Part shown: in pieces, positions 29,760 to 42,536 of the stretch
Numbering within the stretch: position 1 is the stretch's first letter
How the letters are laid out: each line of letters opens with the position of its first letter
Position numbers and translations under genes: made by a program
Notes under the pieces: model-generated
The model's database searches: none
What the model was told of the DNA's origin: nothing
Seen by the model: the letters and a program-made list of their open reading frames with translations, nothing else
Assembly: GCF_015680705.1 (NCBI RefSeq)
Contig: NZ_JADNYP010000013.1
Span: 1-64,000, forward strand
Direction of reading: 5' to 3'
Length of the DNA stretch: 64,000 nucleotides
Source of the DNA: Pseudomonas fulva
Lineage (GTDB): Bacteria > Pseudomonadota > Gammaproteobacteria > Pseudomonadales > Pseudomonadaceae

Positions 29760-31196
29760 ATGTCTTCCTGTAGCCGCAACACCGTTCAGTCCATCGCCCT
29801 GACGCGCCTGGCGCAAGCCAGCGCACTGGCTCTGGCCGCCACCCTGGTAGGCTGCCAAAGCACCCATCAGATCGATGAATCCGACAGCGTCCGCGCGCAC
29901 AGCCATCAGGTCAGGGTCAAGCACAAGCCAGTGGTGGTGCTACCCAAGCCCGCCGAGCAGGTGGCCCCCCAGGATGTCTGGGAGCGCATGCGTCAGGGCT
30001 TCGCGCTGCAAGACGCCATCGGCGTCAATCCACGCATCGAGCAACAGCGCCTCTGGTTCGCCAGCAACCCTTCGTTCGTCGAAACCGCAGGCGAGCGTGG
30101 CAGCCTCTACATGCACTATATCGTCGAGCGGCTCGAAGAACGCAACATGCCGCTGGAGCTTGCCCTGCTACCGGCCATCGAAAGTGCCTACAACCCGATG
30201 GCCTATTCCCGGGCCCATGCCGTCGGGCTCTGGCAGTTCATTCCTTCCACGGGTCGCCATTTCAACCTGCGCCAGACCACCTTCTACGATGGGCGTCGCG
30301 ATATCACCGCTTCGACCAACGCCGCGCTGGACTACCTGACGCGCCTGCATGACATGTTCAATGGGGACTGGCTGCTGGCCCTGGCAGCCTACAACGCCGG
30401 CGAAGGAACGGTGAGCCGGGCCATCGAGCGCAACGAAAAGCTTGGGTTGCCCACCGACTACTGGAACTTGCCGCTGCCGCAGGAAACCCGTAACTACGTG
30501 CCCAAGCTGCTCGCCCTGTCCCAGGTGGTGATGACGCCGGAGGCCTACGGCGTGAACTTGAGCCCGATCGCCAACGAGCCCTATTTCGAGGCCGTGGCCA
30601 TCAACGAGCGGCTGGACCTGACCCGTGTCGCGGCCTTCGCCGACATCGACGAGGACGAACTGATCCAGCTCAACCCGGCATTCAAGAAGCGCATGACGGT
30701 GGACGGTCCCAAGCGCCTGCTTGTTCCCACCGCCAAGGCCCAGCTGCTGAGCGCCAGCCTGTCCAACCTCAAGCCCGAGCAGTTGCTGACCTTGCAACCG
30801 AGACAGGCCGTCTTCGAAGCCGCGCTTGCCGAAGCTTCGGCACCAGCGGCAGGAGCTCGCAGCTACCGGGTCAAGCGCGGCGACAACCTCGGCAGCATCG
30901 CGCGCGCCCATCGCGTGTCGGTGAAGGACCTGCAACGCTGGAACCGCCTTTCCGGCAGCCGCCTGAAGACTGGCCAGGTGCTGGCATTACGGGGCGGCAG
31001 CACGGCGGCCGGAGCCGGCAAGCGTATCGCCGCGACCAAGCAACGCTCGACGCAGTACAAGGTGCGCAAGGGCGACTCGCTGTATCTGGTAGCCAAGCGC
31101 TTCAACGTGGAGATGAAGCATCTCAAGCGCTGGAATCCGCGCAGCGGCCATGCCCTCAAGCCGGGACAGACCCTGACGGTCTATGTCGGCCACTGA
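29760..31196 (+). CDS. mltD: Membrane-bound lytic murein transglycosylase D
   Basis: A 478-residue lipoprotein with a lipobox ending LVGCQS near residue 32. The SLT domain (about 110-240) has the catalytic Glu in LLPAIESAYNPMAYS and the motifs AVGLWQFIPSTGR and LALAAYNAGEGTV. Two C-terminal LysM peptidoglycan-binding repeats follow (about 370-415 and 430-475). It cleaves peptidoglycan strands from the periplasmic face of the outer membrane. ATG 29760 starts the signal peptide. It is 100 bases downstream of gloB, the usual Pseudomonas neighbour. Confidence 0.93.
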   Translation: MSSCSRNTVQSIALTRLAQASALALAATLVGCQSTHQIDESDSVRAHSHQVRVKHKPVVVLPKPAEQVAPQDVWERMRQGFALQDAIGVNPRIEQQRLWFASNPSFVETAGERGSLYMHYIVERLEERNMPLELALLPAIESAYNPMAYSRAHAVGLWQFIPSTGRHFNLRQTTFYDGRRDITASTNAALDYLTRLHDMFNGDWLLALAAYNAGEGTVSRAIERNEKLGLPTDYWNLPLPQETRNYVPKLLALSQVVMTPEAYGVNLSPIANEPYFEAVAINERLDLTRVAAFADIDEDELIQLNPAFKKRMTVDGPKRLLVPTAKAQLLSASLSNLKPEQLLTLQPRQAVFEAALAEASAPAAGARSYRVKRGDNLGSIARAHRVSVKDLQRWNRLSGSRLKTGQVLALRGGSTAAGAGKRIAATKQRSTQYKVRKGDSLYLVAKRFNVEMKHLKRWNPRSGHALKPGQTLTVYVGH

Positions 31197-31340
31197 CCGA
31201 TCGCGGCCGCTGCGCCCAGCCAGTGGCTGACCAGAGAATAAAGCGGTGAGGCTTGGCGGATCCTGAGCCCACGTGGCGGGCGATCACGATAACCGGGTCG
31301 CCCGCCGGTCCGGACCGTGTCGAGGGTCCGTAAAGCATCC

Positions 31341-31367
31341 GCCCGGCTTCGCCGGTGGGCTCTTTTT
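31341..31367 (+). terminator. Rho-independent terminator before yej cluster
   Basis: A GC stem (31341-31347 with 31351-31360, one bulge) around a TTC loop is followed by TCTTTTT. It would stop mltD transcripts, about 145 bases after its stop codon and 66 bases before the next gene. Confidence 0.65.
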
Positions 31368-31432
31368 CCCTTCGGAACAAGCTGTTACTGTAGCCCGCAC
31401 GAAGCCCAAGCTGCCTGGATCGGATCCCTGAC

Positions 31433-33262
31433 TTGATACGTTCGCTCCTGCTGTCAATCAGCCTGGCATTGAGCTTTCCCGCAGTCGCGACAGTGAGCGA
31501 AAGCCACGGCTACGCGCAGTTCGGCACGCTCAGGTACCCGGCGACCTTCACCCATTTCGATTGGGCCAACCCTTGGGCGCCCAAGGGTGGCACCTTGCGT
31601 GCCATGGCGTTCGGCACCTTCGATACGCTCAACCCCTATACCTTCAAAGGCAGCAGCCCGGTCAGCACGCCGAACTTGCTGCAATATGGTGTCAACGAGC
31701 TGAACGAGTCGTTGATGGTCGGCACCGGCCAGTACGATCCTTCCGGGGACGAACCAGCGTCCAGCTATGGCTTGATCGCCAAGTCCGTGGAGTACAGCGA
31801 AGATCGCAGCTGGGTGGTCTTCAACCTGCGCCCCGAAGCGCGTTTCCATGATGGGCGGCGCATCACTGCGGCAGACGTCGCCTTTTCCTACCGCACATTG
31901 CTCAAGGAAGGCCATCCGCTCTATCGCACCAACCTGCAGGAAGTGCAACGGGTCGACATCCTTTCGCCATCGCGGATTCGCTTCGTCTTCAAGCGCTCGG
32001 GCAATCCCTTGCTGATCCTGCGCATGGGCGAACTGCCCGTACTGCCCAAGCACTACTGGCAAGGACGTGATTTCAAGGCGACCACCTTCGAACCACCATT
32101 GGGCAGCGGCCCCTATCGCATCAGCGAGATTCGTCCAGGCCGACGCCTGGTCTTCGAACGGGTGAAGGATTACTGGGGCAAGGACCTGCCCGTCAACCGC
32201 GGCAAGTACAATTTCGACCGGGTGGAATTCGAGTTCTATCGTGACGCGACGGTTGCCTTCGAAGCCTTCAAGGCCGGCGAATTCGACCTCTACATCGAGC
32301 ATCAGGCCAAGAACTGGGCCAACGGCTATGACTTCGCGGCCGTACGCCGGGGCGAGGTCATCAAGGCCCAGATTCCCCACAAGATCCCGACCCAGACGCA
32401 AGGGTTGTTCATGAACAGCCGCCGCTCGGCGCTGGCCGACCCTCGTGTGCGCAAGGCCCTGGGGCTGATGTTCGATTTCGAATGGACCAACCGCGCCCTG
32501 TTCAGCGGCGCCTATCGGCGCTCCACCAGCTATTATCCGAACAGCGAGTTCGCCGCTACCGGCCTTCCAACGGGCAAGGAATGGTTGTTGCTCGCGCCGT
32601 TGCGCGACCAACTGCCCGCGCAACTGTTCACCGAACCCTACCGCGTGAGTCATACCGAGGGTCGCGGGATCGACCGTGGCACCCTGCGCGAGGCGATCGG
32701 GCTGCTCCAGCAGGCAGGCTGGACGCTGCAGGGCCAACGCCTGCGCGATGCCAAGGGCCATCCCTTCGCCCTGGAACTGTTGCTGGTCAATCCCAACCTC
32801 GAGCGAATCCTTCAGCCCTATGTGGAGAACCTGGCCAGCATCGGCGTCCAGGCGCGGCTGCGCACCGTCGACCGTGCTCAATACAAGCAGCGCTTGGACC
32901 ACTTCGACTTCGACATGATCCTGATGACGTTGCCACAGACCTTGAGCCCGGGCCTGGAACAGTGGCAGTACTTCCACTCCAGCCAGGCCTCGGTCAACGG
33001 CAGCAAGAACTACGCCGGGATCCGCGATCCGATCGTCGACCACTTGCTCGACGCCCTGCTCGCCGCACGCAGCCGCGACCAGCAGGTGGCGGCCGCGCGC
33101 GCTCTGGATCGCGTGCTGTCCTGGCACGACTACATGATTCCAAACTGGTATCTGGATAACCATCGCCTGGCCTACCGCAACCGGTTCGCCTTCGTCACCA
33201 CGCCGCCTTACACCCTGGGTCTGAACAGCTGGTGGCTCAAGCCATCGGAGAACGCCAAATGA
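31433..33262 (+). CDS. Periplasmic peptide-binding protein, YejA-like (first copy)
   Basis: A 609-residue family 5 extracellular solute-binding protein with a signal peptide (SLLLSISLALSFPAVATV). Family features include [55 protein letters not shown] and FDMILMTLP. It should capture oligopeptides for the YejBEF importer encoded downstream. The start is probably TTG 31433; no better ATG gives a signal peptide. Its stop overlaps the start of the second copy (ATGA). Confidence 0.88.
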   Translation: MIRSLLLSISLALSFPAVATVSESHGYAQFGTLRYPATFTHFDWANPWAPKGGTLRAMAFGTFDTLNPYTFKGSSPVSTPNLLQYGVNELNESLMVGTGQYDPSGDEPASSYGLIAKSVEYSEDRSWVVFNLRPEARFHDGRRITAADVAFSYRTLLKEGHPLYRTNLQEVQRVDILSPSRIRFVFKRSGNPLLILRMGELPVLPKHYWQGRDFKATTFEPPLGSGPYRISEIRPGRRLVFERVKDYWGKDLPVNRGKYNFDRVEFEFYRDATVAFEAFKAGEFDLYIEHQAKNWANGYDFAAVRRGEVIKAQIPHKIPTQTQGLFMNSRRSALADPRVRKALGLMFDFEWTNRALFSGAYRRSTSYYPNSEFAATGLPTGKEWLLLAPLRDQLPAQLFTEPYRVSHTEGRGIDRGTLREAIGLLQQAGWTLQGQRLRDAKGHPFALELLLVNPNLERILQPYVENLASIGVQARLRTVDRAQYKQRLDHFDFDMILMTLPQTLSPGLEQWQYFHSSQASVNGSKNYAGIRDPIVDHLLDALLAARSRDQQVAAARALDRVLSWHDYMIPNWYLDNHRLAYRNRFAFVTTPPYTLGLNSWWLKPSENAK

Positions 33263-35115
33263 CGCCGATTCATCACCTGCGCCAGCTCGCTGGCGGCCTG
33301 CTGCTCGCCTGCCTGGCCGTGCCGGCGCTGGCCGCGCCACAGCACGCGCTGACCTTGTATGACGAGCCGCCGAAGTATCCGGCGGACTTCAAGCATTTCG
33401 ACTACGTCAACCCCGATGCACCCAAGGGCGGCCTGTTCCGACAGGCCGCCTCTGGCGGTTTCGACAGCCTCAACCCGTTCATCACCAAGGGCGTGCCGGC
33501 GGAACGGGTCGACCTGATCTATGACACCTTGATGCGCCAGAGCCTGGACGAGCCGTTCACCGAATATGGCCTGCTTGCCGGCCAGATCGAGAAAGCGCCG
33601 GATAACAGCTGGGTACGCTTCTACCTGCGGCCCGAGGCGCGCTTCCACGACGGCCACCCGGTACGCGCCGAGGACGTGGCCTTCACCTTCGAGACCCTGG
33701 TCAGGCATGGCGCTCCGCTGTACCGCATGTACTACGCGGACGTGGCCGAGGTGGTGGTGGAAGATCCATTGCGCGTGCTGTTCCGCTTCAAGCATCGCAA
33801 CAACCGGGAACTGCCGCTGATCCTGGGACAGCTTCCGGTCCTGCCCAAGCACTTCTGGCAAAACCGCGAGTTCGACCGCGGCTCCCTGGACATTCCCCTG
33901 GGCAGCGGCCCCTACCGGATCGCCGCGGTCAAGCCCGGGCGCTCGATCCGCTTCGAACGCGTCGAAGACTACTGGGGCAAGGACCTGCCGATCAATCGCG
34001 GCTCGTTCAACTTCGAACAGATGACCTTCGATTACTACCGGGACAACACGGTCGCCCTGGAGGCGCTGAAGGCCGGGCAATTCGACTACTGGCTGGAGGT
34101 CAGCGCGAAGAACTGGGCGACGGCCTACGATGTGCCGGCAGTGCGTGATGGGCGGCTGATCCGCGAGGAACTGCGCAATGGCAACCCTACCGGCATGCAG
34201 GGCTTCGTCTTCAACCTGCGTCGGCCGCTGTTCCAGGATGTCCGGGTACGCCAGGCGCTCAGCCTGCTGCTGGACTACGAATGGACCAACAAGCAGCTGT
34301 TCAACGGTGCCTATACCCGCACCGGCAGCTATTTCGAGAACTCCGAGATGGCAGCCAGCGGCCCGCCCGGCCCGCAGGAACTGAAGATCCTCGAACCGCT
34401 GCGTGGCCAGATTCCCGAACAGGTGTTCGGCGGCCCGTTCCAGAACCCGGTGAGTGACGCCAGCGGGATGATCCGCGAGCGGCAGCGCCAGGCCTACAAG
34501 CTGCTGCTCGAGGCAGGCTGGAAGATCGCCGACGACAAGATGGTCGATGCCCAGGGCAAGCCGGTGTCGATCGAGTTCCTGCTGGTCCAGACCGAGTTCG
34601 AGCGGGTCCTGCTGCCATTCAAGCGTAACCTTGCCGACCTCGGCATCGAGTTGAGCATTCGTCGCGTCGATGTCTCGCAATACATCAATCGGGTGCGCTC
34701 GCGCGATTTCGACATGATGGTCGGCAGCTTCCCGCAATCGAGCTCTCCTGGCAATGAACAGCGCGAGTACTGGTCAAGCAGCAGTGCCGACAACCCAGGC
34801 AGCCGCAACCTGATCGGCCTGCGTGACCCGGCCATCGACCGGCTGGTCGAAGGCCTGATCAACGCCGAGTCGCGCCAGGCGCTGATCGCCCATACCCGCG
34901 CCCTGGACCGCGTCCTGCTATGGGGCTACTACGTGATCCCCAACTGGCACATCAAGACCTGGCGCGTCGCCTACTGGAACCATATCGGTCATCCCGAGCG
35001 TTCACCGCTCTACGACGTAGGCCTGGACACCTGGTGGATCAAGCCCCAAGCCAGGCCGACCGCCCCGCGAGCAGCGACCGCGGCCGACACCCTCGGCCCG
35101 GCCAGGGAGCACTGA
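33259..35115 (+). CDS. Periplasmic peptide-binding protein, YejA-like (second copy)
   Basis: A 618-residue paralogue of the gene before it, with its own signal peptide ([15 protein letters not shown]) and the same signatures ([54 protein letters not shown]). ATG 33259 overlaps the upstream stop by four bases. Two tandem binding proteins before yejB suggest the transporter accepts two sets of peptides. In E. coli and relatives, Yej imports microcin C and oligopeptides. Confidence 0.9.
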   Translation: MTPIHHLRQLAGGLLLACLAVPALAAPQHALTLYDEPPKYPADFKHFDYVNPDAPKGGLFRQAASGGFDSLNPFITKGVPAERVDLIYDTLMRQSLDEPFTEYGLLAGQIEKAPDNSWVRFYLRPEARFHDGHPVRAEDVAFTFETLVRHGAPLYRMYYADVAEVVVEDPLRVLFRFKHRNNRELPLILGQLPVLPKHFWQNREFDRGSLDIPLGSGPYRIAAVKPGRSIRFERVEDYWGKDLPINRGSFNFEQMTFDYYRDNTVALEALKAGQFDYWLEVSAKNWATAYDVPAVRDGRLIREELRNGNPTGMQGFVFNLRRPLFQDVRVRQALSLLLDYEWTNKQLFNGAYTRTGSYFENSEMAASGPPGPQELKILEPLRGQIPEQVFGGPFQNPVSDASGMIRERQRQAYKLLLEAGWKIADDKMVDAQGKPVSIEFLLVQTEFERVLLPFKRNLADLGIELSIRRVDVSQYINRVRSRDFDMMVGSFPQSSSPGNEQREYWSSSSADNPGSRNLIGLRDPAIDRLVEGLINAESRQALIAHTRALDRVLLWGYYVIPNWHIKTWRVAYWNHIGHPERSPLYDVGLDTWWIKPQARPTAPRAATAADTLGPAREH

Positions 35116-35116
35116 C

Positions 35117-36190
35117 ATGCTGGCCTATATCCTGCGTCGCCTGCTGCTGATCGTGCCCACCTTGCTGGGCATCCTGGTCATCAACTTCATCATCGTCCAG
35201 GCCGCCCCGGGCGGTCCCGTGGAGCAGATGATCGCCAAGCTCGAAGGATTCGAGGGGGCCACCAGTCGCATTGCCGGAGGCGGCGCCGAGGTGGCCGTCG
35301 CCGGTTCCAGCTACCGTGGCGCGCAAGGGCTCGATCCGGCCCTGATTGCCGAGATCGAACGGATGTACGGCTTCGACAAGTCGCCGCCCGAGCGGCTGTG
35401 GATCATGATCAAGAACTACGCGCGGCTGGACTTCGGCGAGAGCTTCTTCCGCGACGCCAAGGTAATCGACCTGATCGCCGAGAAACTACCGGTCTCCATA
35501 TCCCTAGGCTTGTGGAGCACGCTGATCATGTACCTGGTCTCGATTCCGCTGGGAATCGCCAAGGCCGTGCGCCATGGCAGCCACTTCGACGTCTGGACCA
35601 GCTCTGCCATCGTGGTCGGCTATGCCATTCCGGCCTTCCTGTTCGGGATCCTGCTGATCGTGCTGTTCGCCGGTGGCAGCTACCTCGACTGGTTTCCGCT
35701 GCGCGGGCTGACGTCGAACAACTTCGACGAGCTATCGACCATGGGCAAGATCCTCGATTACTTCTGGCACCTGGTGCTGCCAATCACCGCCCTGGTCATC
35801 GGCAATTTCGCCACCATGACCTTGCTCACCAAGAACAGTTTCCTCGACGAGATCAACAAGCAGTACGTGGTTACCGCCAAGGCCAAGGGTCTGAGCCGGT
35901 CGAGAGTGCTGTACGGGCATGTGTTCCGCAACGCCATGCTGCTGGTGATCGCAGGTTTTCCATCGGCCTTCATCGGCATCTTCTTCACCGGCTCGCTGCT
36001 GATCGAAGTGATCTTCTCCCTCGACGGGCTGGGGTTGATGAGCTTCGAAGCAGCGATCAATCGGGATTACCCGGTGGTCTTCGGCACCCTGTTCATCTTC
36101 ACCCTGCTAGGGCTGTTGGTGAAACTGATCGGCGACCTGACCTATACCCTGGTCGATCCACGCATCGACTTCGAAAGCCGGGAGCACTGA
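35117..36190 (+). CDS. yejB: Peptide ABC transporter permease, YejB-like
   Basis: A 357-residue DppB/OppB-type permease with about six membrane helices and the coupling motif region around [21 protein letters not shown]. The start [20 protein letters not shown] is the classic DppB-family N-terminus. It begins one base after the stop of the second binding-protein gene. Confidence 0.93.
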   Translation: MLAYILRRLLLIVPTLLGILVINFIIVQAAPGGPVEQMIAKLEGFEGATSRIAGGGAEVAVAGSSYRGAQGLDPALIAEIERMYGFDKSPPERLWIMIKNYARLDFGESFFRDAKVIDLIAEKLPVSISLGLWSTLIMYLVSIPLGIAKAVRHGSHFDVWTSSAIVVGYAIPAFLFGILLIVLFAGGSYLDWFPLRGLTSNNFDELSTMGKILDYFWHLVLPITALVIGNFATMTLLTKNSFLDEINKQYVVTAKAKGLSRSRVLYGHVFRNAMLLVIAGFPSAFIGIFFTGSLLIEVIFSLDGLGLMSFEAAINRDYPVVFGTLFIFTLLGLLVKLIGDLTYTLVDPRIDFESREH

Positions 36191-36191
36191 C

Positions 36192-37211
36192 ATGGCCCTT
36201 TCTCCTTTGAACCGCCGACGCTTCGAGCGCTTCAAGGCCAATCGTCGTGGCTGGTGGTCGCTCTGGCTGTTCCTGGTCCTGTTCGGCTTGAGCCTGGGCG
36301 CCGAGCTGATCGCCAACGACAAGCCGATCGCCATCCACTACGACGGGCAGTGGTACTTTCCGGCCTTCAAGCGCTACCCGGAAACGACCTTCGGCGGCGA
36401 ATTCCCCCTGGAACCGAACTACAAGAGCCCTTACATGCGTCAATTGCTGGCAAGCCAGGACAGCTGGGTGCTGTGGGCGCCGATCCCGTTCAGTTACCAG
36501 AGCATCAACTACGACTTGCAAGTGCCGGCGCCAGCACCGCCGTCGGCGGCCAACCTGCTGGGAACCGACGACCAGGGCCGGGATGTGCTGGCCCGAGTCA
36601 TCTATGGCTTCCGCATCTCCGTGCTGTTCGCCCTGACCTTGACCGTCCTGAGCTCGATCGTCGGCGTCATCGCCGGCGCCCTGCAAGGCTTTCATGGCGG
36701 CTGGGTAGACCTGGCCGGCCAGCGTTTTCTGGAGGTCTGGTCGGGCCTGCCGGTGCTTTACCTGCTGATCATCCTGGCCAGCTTCGTGCAGCCCAACTTC
36801 TGGTGGCTGCTGGGCATCATGCTGCTGTTCTCCTGGATGAGCCTGGTGGATGTCGTGCGCGCCGAGTTCCTGCGCGGCCGCAACCTGGAATACGTGCGCG
36901 CCGCGCGGGCTCTGGGCATGCGCAACGCTGCGATCATGTACCGGCACATCCTGCCCAACGCCATGATCTCCACCATGACCTACCTGCCCTTCATCCTCAC
37001 CGGTGCCATCGGCACCCTGACGGCCCTGGACTTCCTCGGGTTCGGCCTGCCGCCAGGCGCTCCATCTCTGGGCGAGCTGGTCGCCCAGGGCAAGTCCAAC
37101 CTGCAGGCTCCCTGGCTAGGCATCAGCGCATTCGCGGTACTGGCACTGATGCTGAGTTTGCTGGTGTTCATCGGCGAGTCCGCTCGTGACGCCTTCGACC
37201 CGAGGAAATGA
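36192..37211 (+). CDS. yejE: Peptide ABC transporter permease, YejE-like
   Basis: A 339-residue DppC/OppC-type permease, partner of YejB. The N-terminal extension FERFKANRRGWWSLWLFLV leads to a long periplasmic loop typical of YejE (NDKPIAIHYDGQWYFPAFK). The coupling motif is VRAARALGMRNAAIMYRHILPN. It begins one base after the yejB stop and ends two bases before the yejF start. Confidence 0.93.
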   Translation: MALSPLNRRRFERFKANRRGWWSLWLFLVLFGLSLGAELIANDKPIAIHYDGQWYFPAFKRYPETTFGGEFPLEPNYKSPYMRQLLASQDSWVLWAPIPFSYQSINYDLQVPAPAPPSAANLLGTDDQGRDVLARVIYGFRISVLFALTLTVLSSIVGVIAGALQGFHGGWVDLAGQRFLEVWSGLPVLYLLIILASFVQPNFWWLLGIMLLFSWMSLVDVVRAEFLRGRNLEYVRAARALGMRNAAIMYRHILPNAMISTMTYLPFILTGAIGTLTALDFLGFGLPPGAPSLGELVAQGKSNLQAPWLGISAFAVLALMLSLLVFIGESARDAFDPRK

Positions 37212-37212
37212 A

Positions 37213-38910
<1,698 letters not shown>

Positions 38911-39897
38911 GTCCGATGAACAGGCCGATGAAGCCAAAGGCGATCAGCCCGCCGAATACGCCGAGCAGCACGATGACCAGTGGCAGGTTTCCGCCACGGC
39001 TGATCAGGTACGGCTTGAGTACGTTGTCGACACCACTGATGACGAAGGTGCCCCAGATGGCCAGAAATACCGCCATGCCGTAGTGCTCCTGCCACACCAG
39101 CCAGGCGGTGGCAGGGATCCAGGCCAGCGGCGGCCCCATTGGAATCAGGCTGAGCATGAAGGTCACGATGCCCAGCACCAGCGCGCCAGGCACGCCGGCG
39201 ATCAGGAAGCCGATCAGTGCCAGCAGGCCTTGGGCCGCTGCCGTGCCGATCACGCCGTTGACGACCCGCTGCACCGTGCCGGCCACCAGCTCCAGGTAGT
39301 AGCCGGCGCGCTCGCCAATCAGGCGATGCAGCAGGCGCAGCACGAAGGCCGCCAGGCGTGGCCCGTCGCGATAGAAGAAGAACACGAACACCAGGCTCAA
39401 GGTCAGCTCGAGGATGCCGCTGCCGATCTGCGCGCTGCGTGCCAGCAGCCAGTTGCCGACCTGTCCAAGGTAAGGCTTGATCGAGGCGAGCAGCGCCGCG
39501 CCCTGTTCGTCCACGGTATCCCACATCAACACCAGCCGCGTGCCGAACAACGGCACGTTGCCCAGCCAGGCCGGCGCATCGGGCAGCCCCTCGACCCGGA
39601 CGTCACGAATGAATACCGTGGCATCGCGGACATGGTCGGCCAGGTTGAAGCCCAGCCACACCAGCGGCAACGCCACCAGCAGGATCCAGAGGCCGGTCAG
39701 CAGGCCGGCCGCCAGGGTTTCACGCCCACCGAGCGCTCGCGTCAGCAGACGCATCAGCGGCCAGCTGGCAAAGGCCAGGATGGCGCCCCAGAGCAGCGCC
39801 GAGATGAACGGCGCCATGACCCAGAGCCCGGCCCCCAACAGAGCCAGCAGAAGGATCTGGACCAGCAGTCGGTCATTGTCGAGCATGTCGGACTCGT

Positions 39898-40695
39898 TTA
39901 GCGGATCAGTTCCAGGTGCAGGCCGCCATCGGACGGCGCCTCGTCGGCTTCCAGCCGCGCCGCGCGTACCCCGGCGGCGACCAGCTGCTCGCGCCAGGCC
40001 CCTGCCTCGCTGCCACCGAGGCTGACCCGCAGGGTACTGTCGAGGTTCAGGCTGCGGGCCAGCAAGGCGACCCAGGCCGCTTGCGGCGCCTGCAGGTCAG
40101 GGTAGTCCAGCTTGCCAGTATCACGCAGTTCGCGCAGGACCGTACCGGGGGTCGGTAGCAGCTCGTCCAGCGGCCGCTCGGCGACGAACGCCTCGACATG
40201 CAGGTAGGCACGCCTGTTGCCACGCGTCACGCTGTACAGGGCCACCAGGGTATTGGCCTGCTGCGCCGAACGCCGCAGCAGGATGAACGCTTGTTGCTCG
40301 TCGCCTCCATTGAGCCGGGCGTTGCCGAAGACTTCGTTGGCCCACAGGCTGGCTTCGCCACAGTCACGCCCCTGGCACCAGAACAACGGATAGTCGCCGG
40401 CCTGCTGGAGGGCTTCGCGCGCCTCGGTGAATGCCTCGCGGGCGGTACGCTCCTGGGGCAGTTCATAGGTGATGGAGCTGACCTGCCCGCGACTCTCGAC
40501 CTTGTCGTCCATCCGCAGGCGCCCGCTGATCTTGCGCAACGGCCCCATGGGATAGACTCGCTCCTGGGTCGTCGCCGGACGCTCGTCGACGACCCGGGCA
40601 TCGACCGGCGCAGGCAGGTCGGCAGCCCAGGCCAGGGTACTGGTCAGGCAAGAAGCCGCGCATACGAAGGGCAGCAGTGAACCGCGCAGGCTCAT
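39898..40695 (-). CDS. DUF4892-family periplasmic protein
   Basis: A 265-residue protein with a signal peptide (FVCAASCLTSTLAWAADLP). Motifs typical of this uncharacterised family are GRLRMDDKVESRGQVSSITYE, FWCQGRDCGEASLWANEVF (a probable Cys pair) and NRRAYLHVEAF. The C-terminal part is enriched in alternating hydrophobic residues like an OmpA-type fold, but the key motif was not verified. ATG 40695 is chosen over an upstream start at 40806 because it begins the signal peptide. Function unknown. Confidence 0.8.
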   Translation of the reverse strand: MSLRGSLLPFVCAASCLTSTLAWAADLPAPVDARVVDERPATTQERVYPMGPLRKISGRLRMDDKVESRGQVSSITYELPQERTAREAFTEAREALQQAGDYPLFWCQGRDCGEASLWANEVFGNARLNGGDEQQAFILLRRSAQQANTLVALYSVTRGNRRAYLHVEAFVAERPLDELLPTPGTVLRELRDTGKLDYPDLQAPQAAWVALLARSLNLDSTLRVSLGGSEAGAWREQLVAAGVRAARLEADEAPSDGGLHLELIR

Positions 40696-40802
40696 CGGAC
40701 GCCCGTTTCGCACAAGGCGCCGATGGTGTGGTACTGGATGTCTGGCATGAATGGTTGTCTCCCTGTTCAACCTGCCAAGCCTCGACACTTGTCTGGAGCA
40801 AG

Positions 40803-41657
40803 TCAAGAAAAGCCCATGAAGCGATTGAAACAGTCTGCGACAAGATCTGCGCCCTGCTCGTCGTCCAGGTGCAGGTGATGGCCACCAGGCAACTTCACAT
40901 GATCGACAGGTAGTCGCTCCAGCAGGGCATCGCTGTGCGCCAGCAGCCCGTCCTGAGCGACCACCAGGCGTGTCGGGCAGACGATCCGATGGACGAAGGA
41001 AAGCGCCTGCGCCTCGCTGAGCCTGAGCGGCGAAGGCAGCGTCAGGCGCCGGTCACTGCGCCAGCAGTAACCGCCTGGCACCTGCATCACCCCACGCTCT
41101 GCCAACAGGCGCGCGGCCTCCTCGCTGACGGCGAGGGTCCCTCCCATGCGTGCAGCCACCGCATCTTCGAAGCAGGAATAACGTGTCTTGTCCCGACCCG
41201 GCCGGCGCAACCGTGCCTGTAGCGCCAGGCCCAGGCGCTCGGCGGCATCCTGCGCGGCAGCGGTTGGCGGCAGGAGCCCATCGATCAGCGCCAGGTGGCT
41301 GACACGTTCGGGCAGAGCGCCTGCCAGCTGCACGGCGATCACTGCCCCAAGCGAATGCCCAAGCAGCGCGAAACGTTGCCAGCCCAGTCGCTGAGCAACC
41401 TGCAGCACATCGTGCGCATAATCGGCCAAGGCATAGCTGGCACCTGGCGGCCGATGCCCGGAGTGGCCGTGCCCGGCCAGGTCCAGGGCGACGATACGCA
41501 GGCCGCTAAGACGAGGTGCCAGGCGCGCGAAGCTGTTGGCGTTATCGAGCCAGCCATGCAGCGCCAGCACCGGCAGCCCCTCCTCGGGCCCATGCACGCG
41601 CGCAGCCAGGACGATGTGGCCCAAGTCCAGGCGGATATCCTCGTCCACTGCGCTCAT
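40803..41657 (-). CDS. Alpha/beta hydrolase (first of pair)
   Basis: A 284-residue alpha/beta-hydrolase. The nucleophile elbow is GHSLGA, an oxyanion HGWLDN lies near residue 34, the acid is likely Asp in VVAQDGLLAHSDALL, and the catalytic His is in GGHHLHLDDEQGA. Its start overlaps the stop of the second hydrolase gene (ATGA), so they are translationally coupled. The substrate is unknown; esters, thioesters or lactones are all possible. Confidence 0.85.
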   Translation of the reverse strand: MSAVDEDIRLDLGHIVLAARVHGPEEGLPVLALHGWLDNANSFARLAPRLSGLRIVALDLAGHGHSGHRPPGASYALADYAHDVLQVAQRLGWQRFALLGHSLGAVIAVQLAGALPERVSHLALIDGLLPPTAAAQDAAERLGLALQARLRRPGRDKTRYSCFEDAVAARMGGTLAVSEEAARLLAERGVMQVPGGYCWRSDRRLTLPSPLRLSEAQALSFVHRIVCPTRLVVAQDGLLAHSDALLERLPVDHVKLPGGHHLHLDDEQGADLVADCFNRFMGFS

Positions 41658-42442
41658 GCCTGGCCCCAGCGATCAAGCAAGCCCTTGAGCAGGCTGGCCG
41701 TATCGACTGGTCGCTCGAGCGGGAACATGTGTCCGCCAGGCACGCTATGGTATTCGCCCCGAGGCAATGCACGCACGGCCAGGGCGTGCTGGCGACCGAC
41801 CACGCGGCTCTGGCGCCCGCCGATCACCGCAACGGGAACCTGCAGCAGCCGCGCCGGAATCGGAGCGACATGCGGCACGCTTCGGTAGATGCTGATCTCG
41901 GTGGCCGGGTCGAAACGCAGGCGCAGGCCTTGCTGCGCGTTCTGCAGCCCATGTTCGAGGTAGGCCTCCAGGCAGTCCGGGTCGAAGTTGCGAAACAGCG
42001 CCCTGCCGGCAAAATACGCACGCGCGCTGTCGCGGTCGGCGAATACTTCGCGCCGCCCGAGCGTGCGCCCAGCCGGCGTTATTCGATCGATCAGGCCCAA
42101 ATGCTTGGCGGCGCGGATCAGCCACTGCTCGACGCGCGTCAGCAGTGGCGAGTCGAGCATGACCACGCCGCGATACAGCTGCGGGCAGCGCATGGCGGCA
42201 TGCAGGTGCAGCACGCCGCCCAAGGAGTGGCCTACCCCCCAGGCCGGCTCGGGCAGGCCTTGCATGTGATGCAGCAGTTCGTCGACCAGGTTGCGCCAGT
42301 TGTCATCGACCGGGAACGATGGATCATGTGCGTGCTGGGGCAAGTGCCGGACCTGGTAGTCCGGAGCGAGCGCGGCGAACAGCTTGCCGTAGGTACCGGA
42401 TGGAAAGCCGTTGGCATGGGCGAAGAAGACCTGTTGCGACAT
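41654..42442 (-). CDS. Alpha/beta hydrolase (second of pair)
   Basis: A 262-residue alpha/beta-hydrolase with nucleophile elbow GHSLGGVLH, N-terminal HANGFPSGTYGK and C-terminal His in VPGGHMFPLERP. Not closely similar to its neighbour despite the same fold. ATG 42442 (MSQQVFF) is used rather than an in-frame start at 42463. The pair is syntenic with hydrolase genes near gpsA in P. aeruginosa (PA1621-1622 region, from memory). Confidence 0.85.
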   Translation of the reverse strand: MSQQVFFAHANGFPSGTYGKLFAALAPDYQVRHLPQHAHDPSFPVDDNWRNLVDELLHHMQGLPEPAWGVGHSLGGVLHLHAAMRCPQLYRGVVMLDSPLLTRVEQWLIRAAKHLGLIDRITPAGRTLGRREVFADRDSARAYFAGRALFRNFDPDCLEAYLEHGLQNAQQGLRLRFDPATEISIYRSVPHVAPIPARLLQVPVAVIGGRQSRVVGRQHALAVRALPRGEYHSVPGGHMFPLERPVDTASLLKGLLDRWGQA

Positions 42443-42536
42443 GGCCGCTCGATCCGCTGGCAAGAAGGAAAGCCATTTTCCTCGAGCCCGCCGATCTCGA
42501 CAATGTTCGAACAGGTCATCGCCAAGGGCGTTCAGG

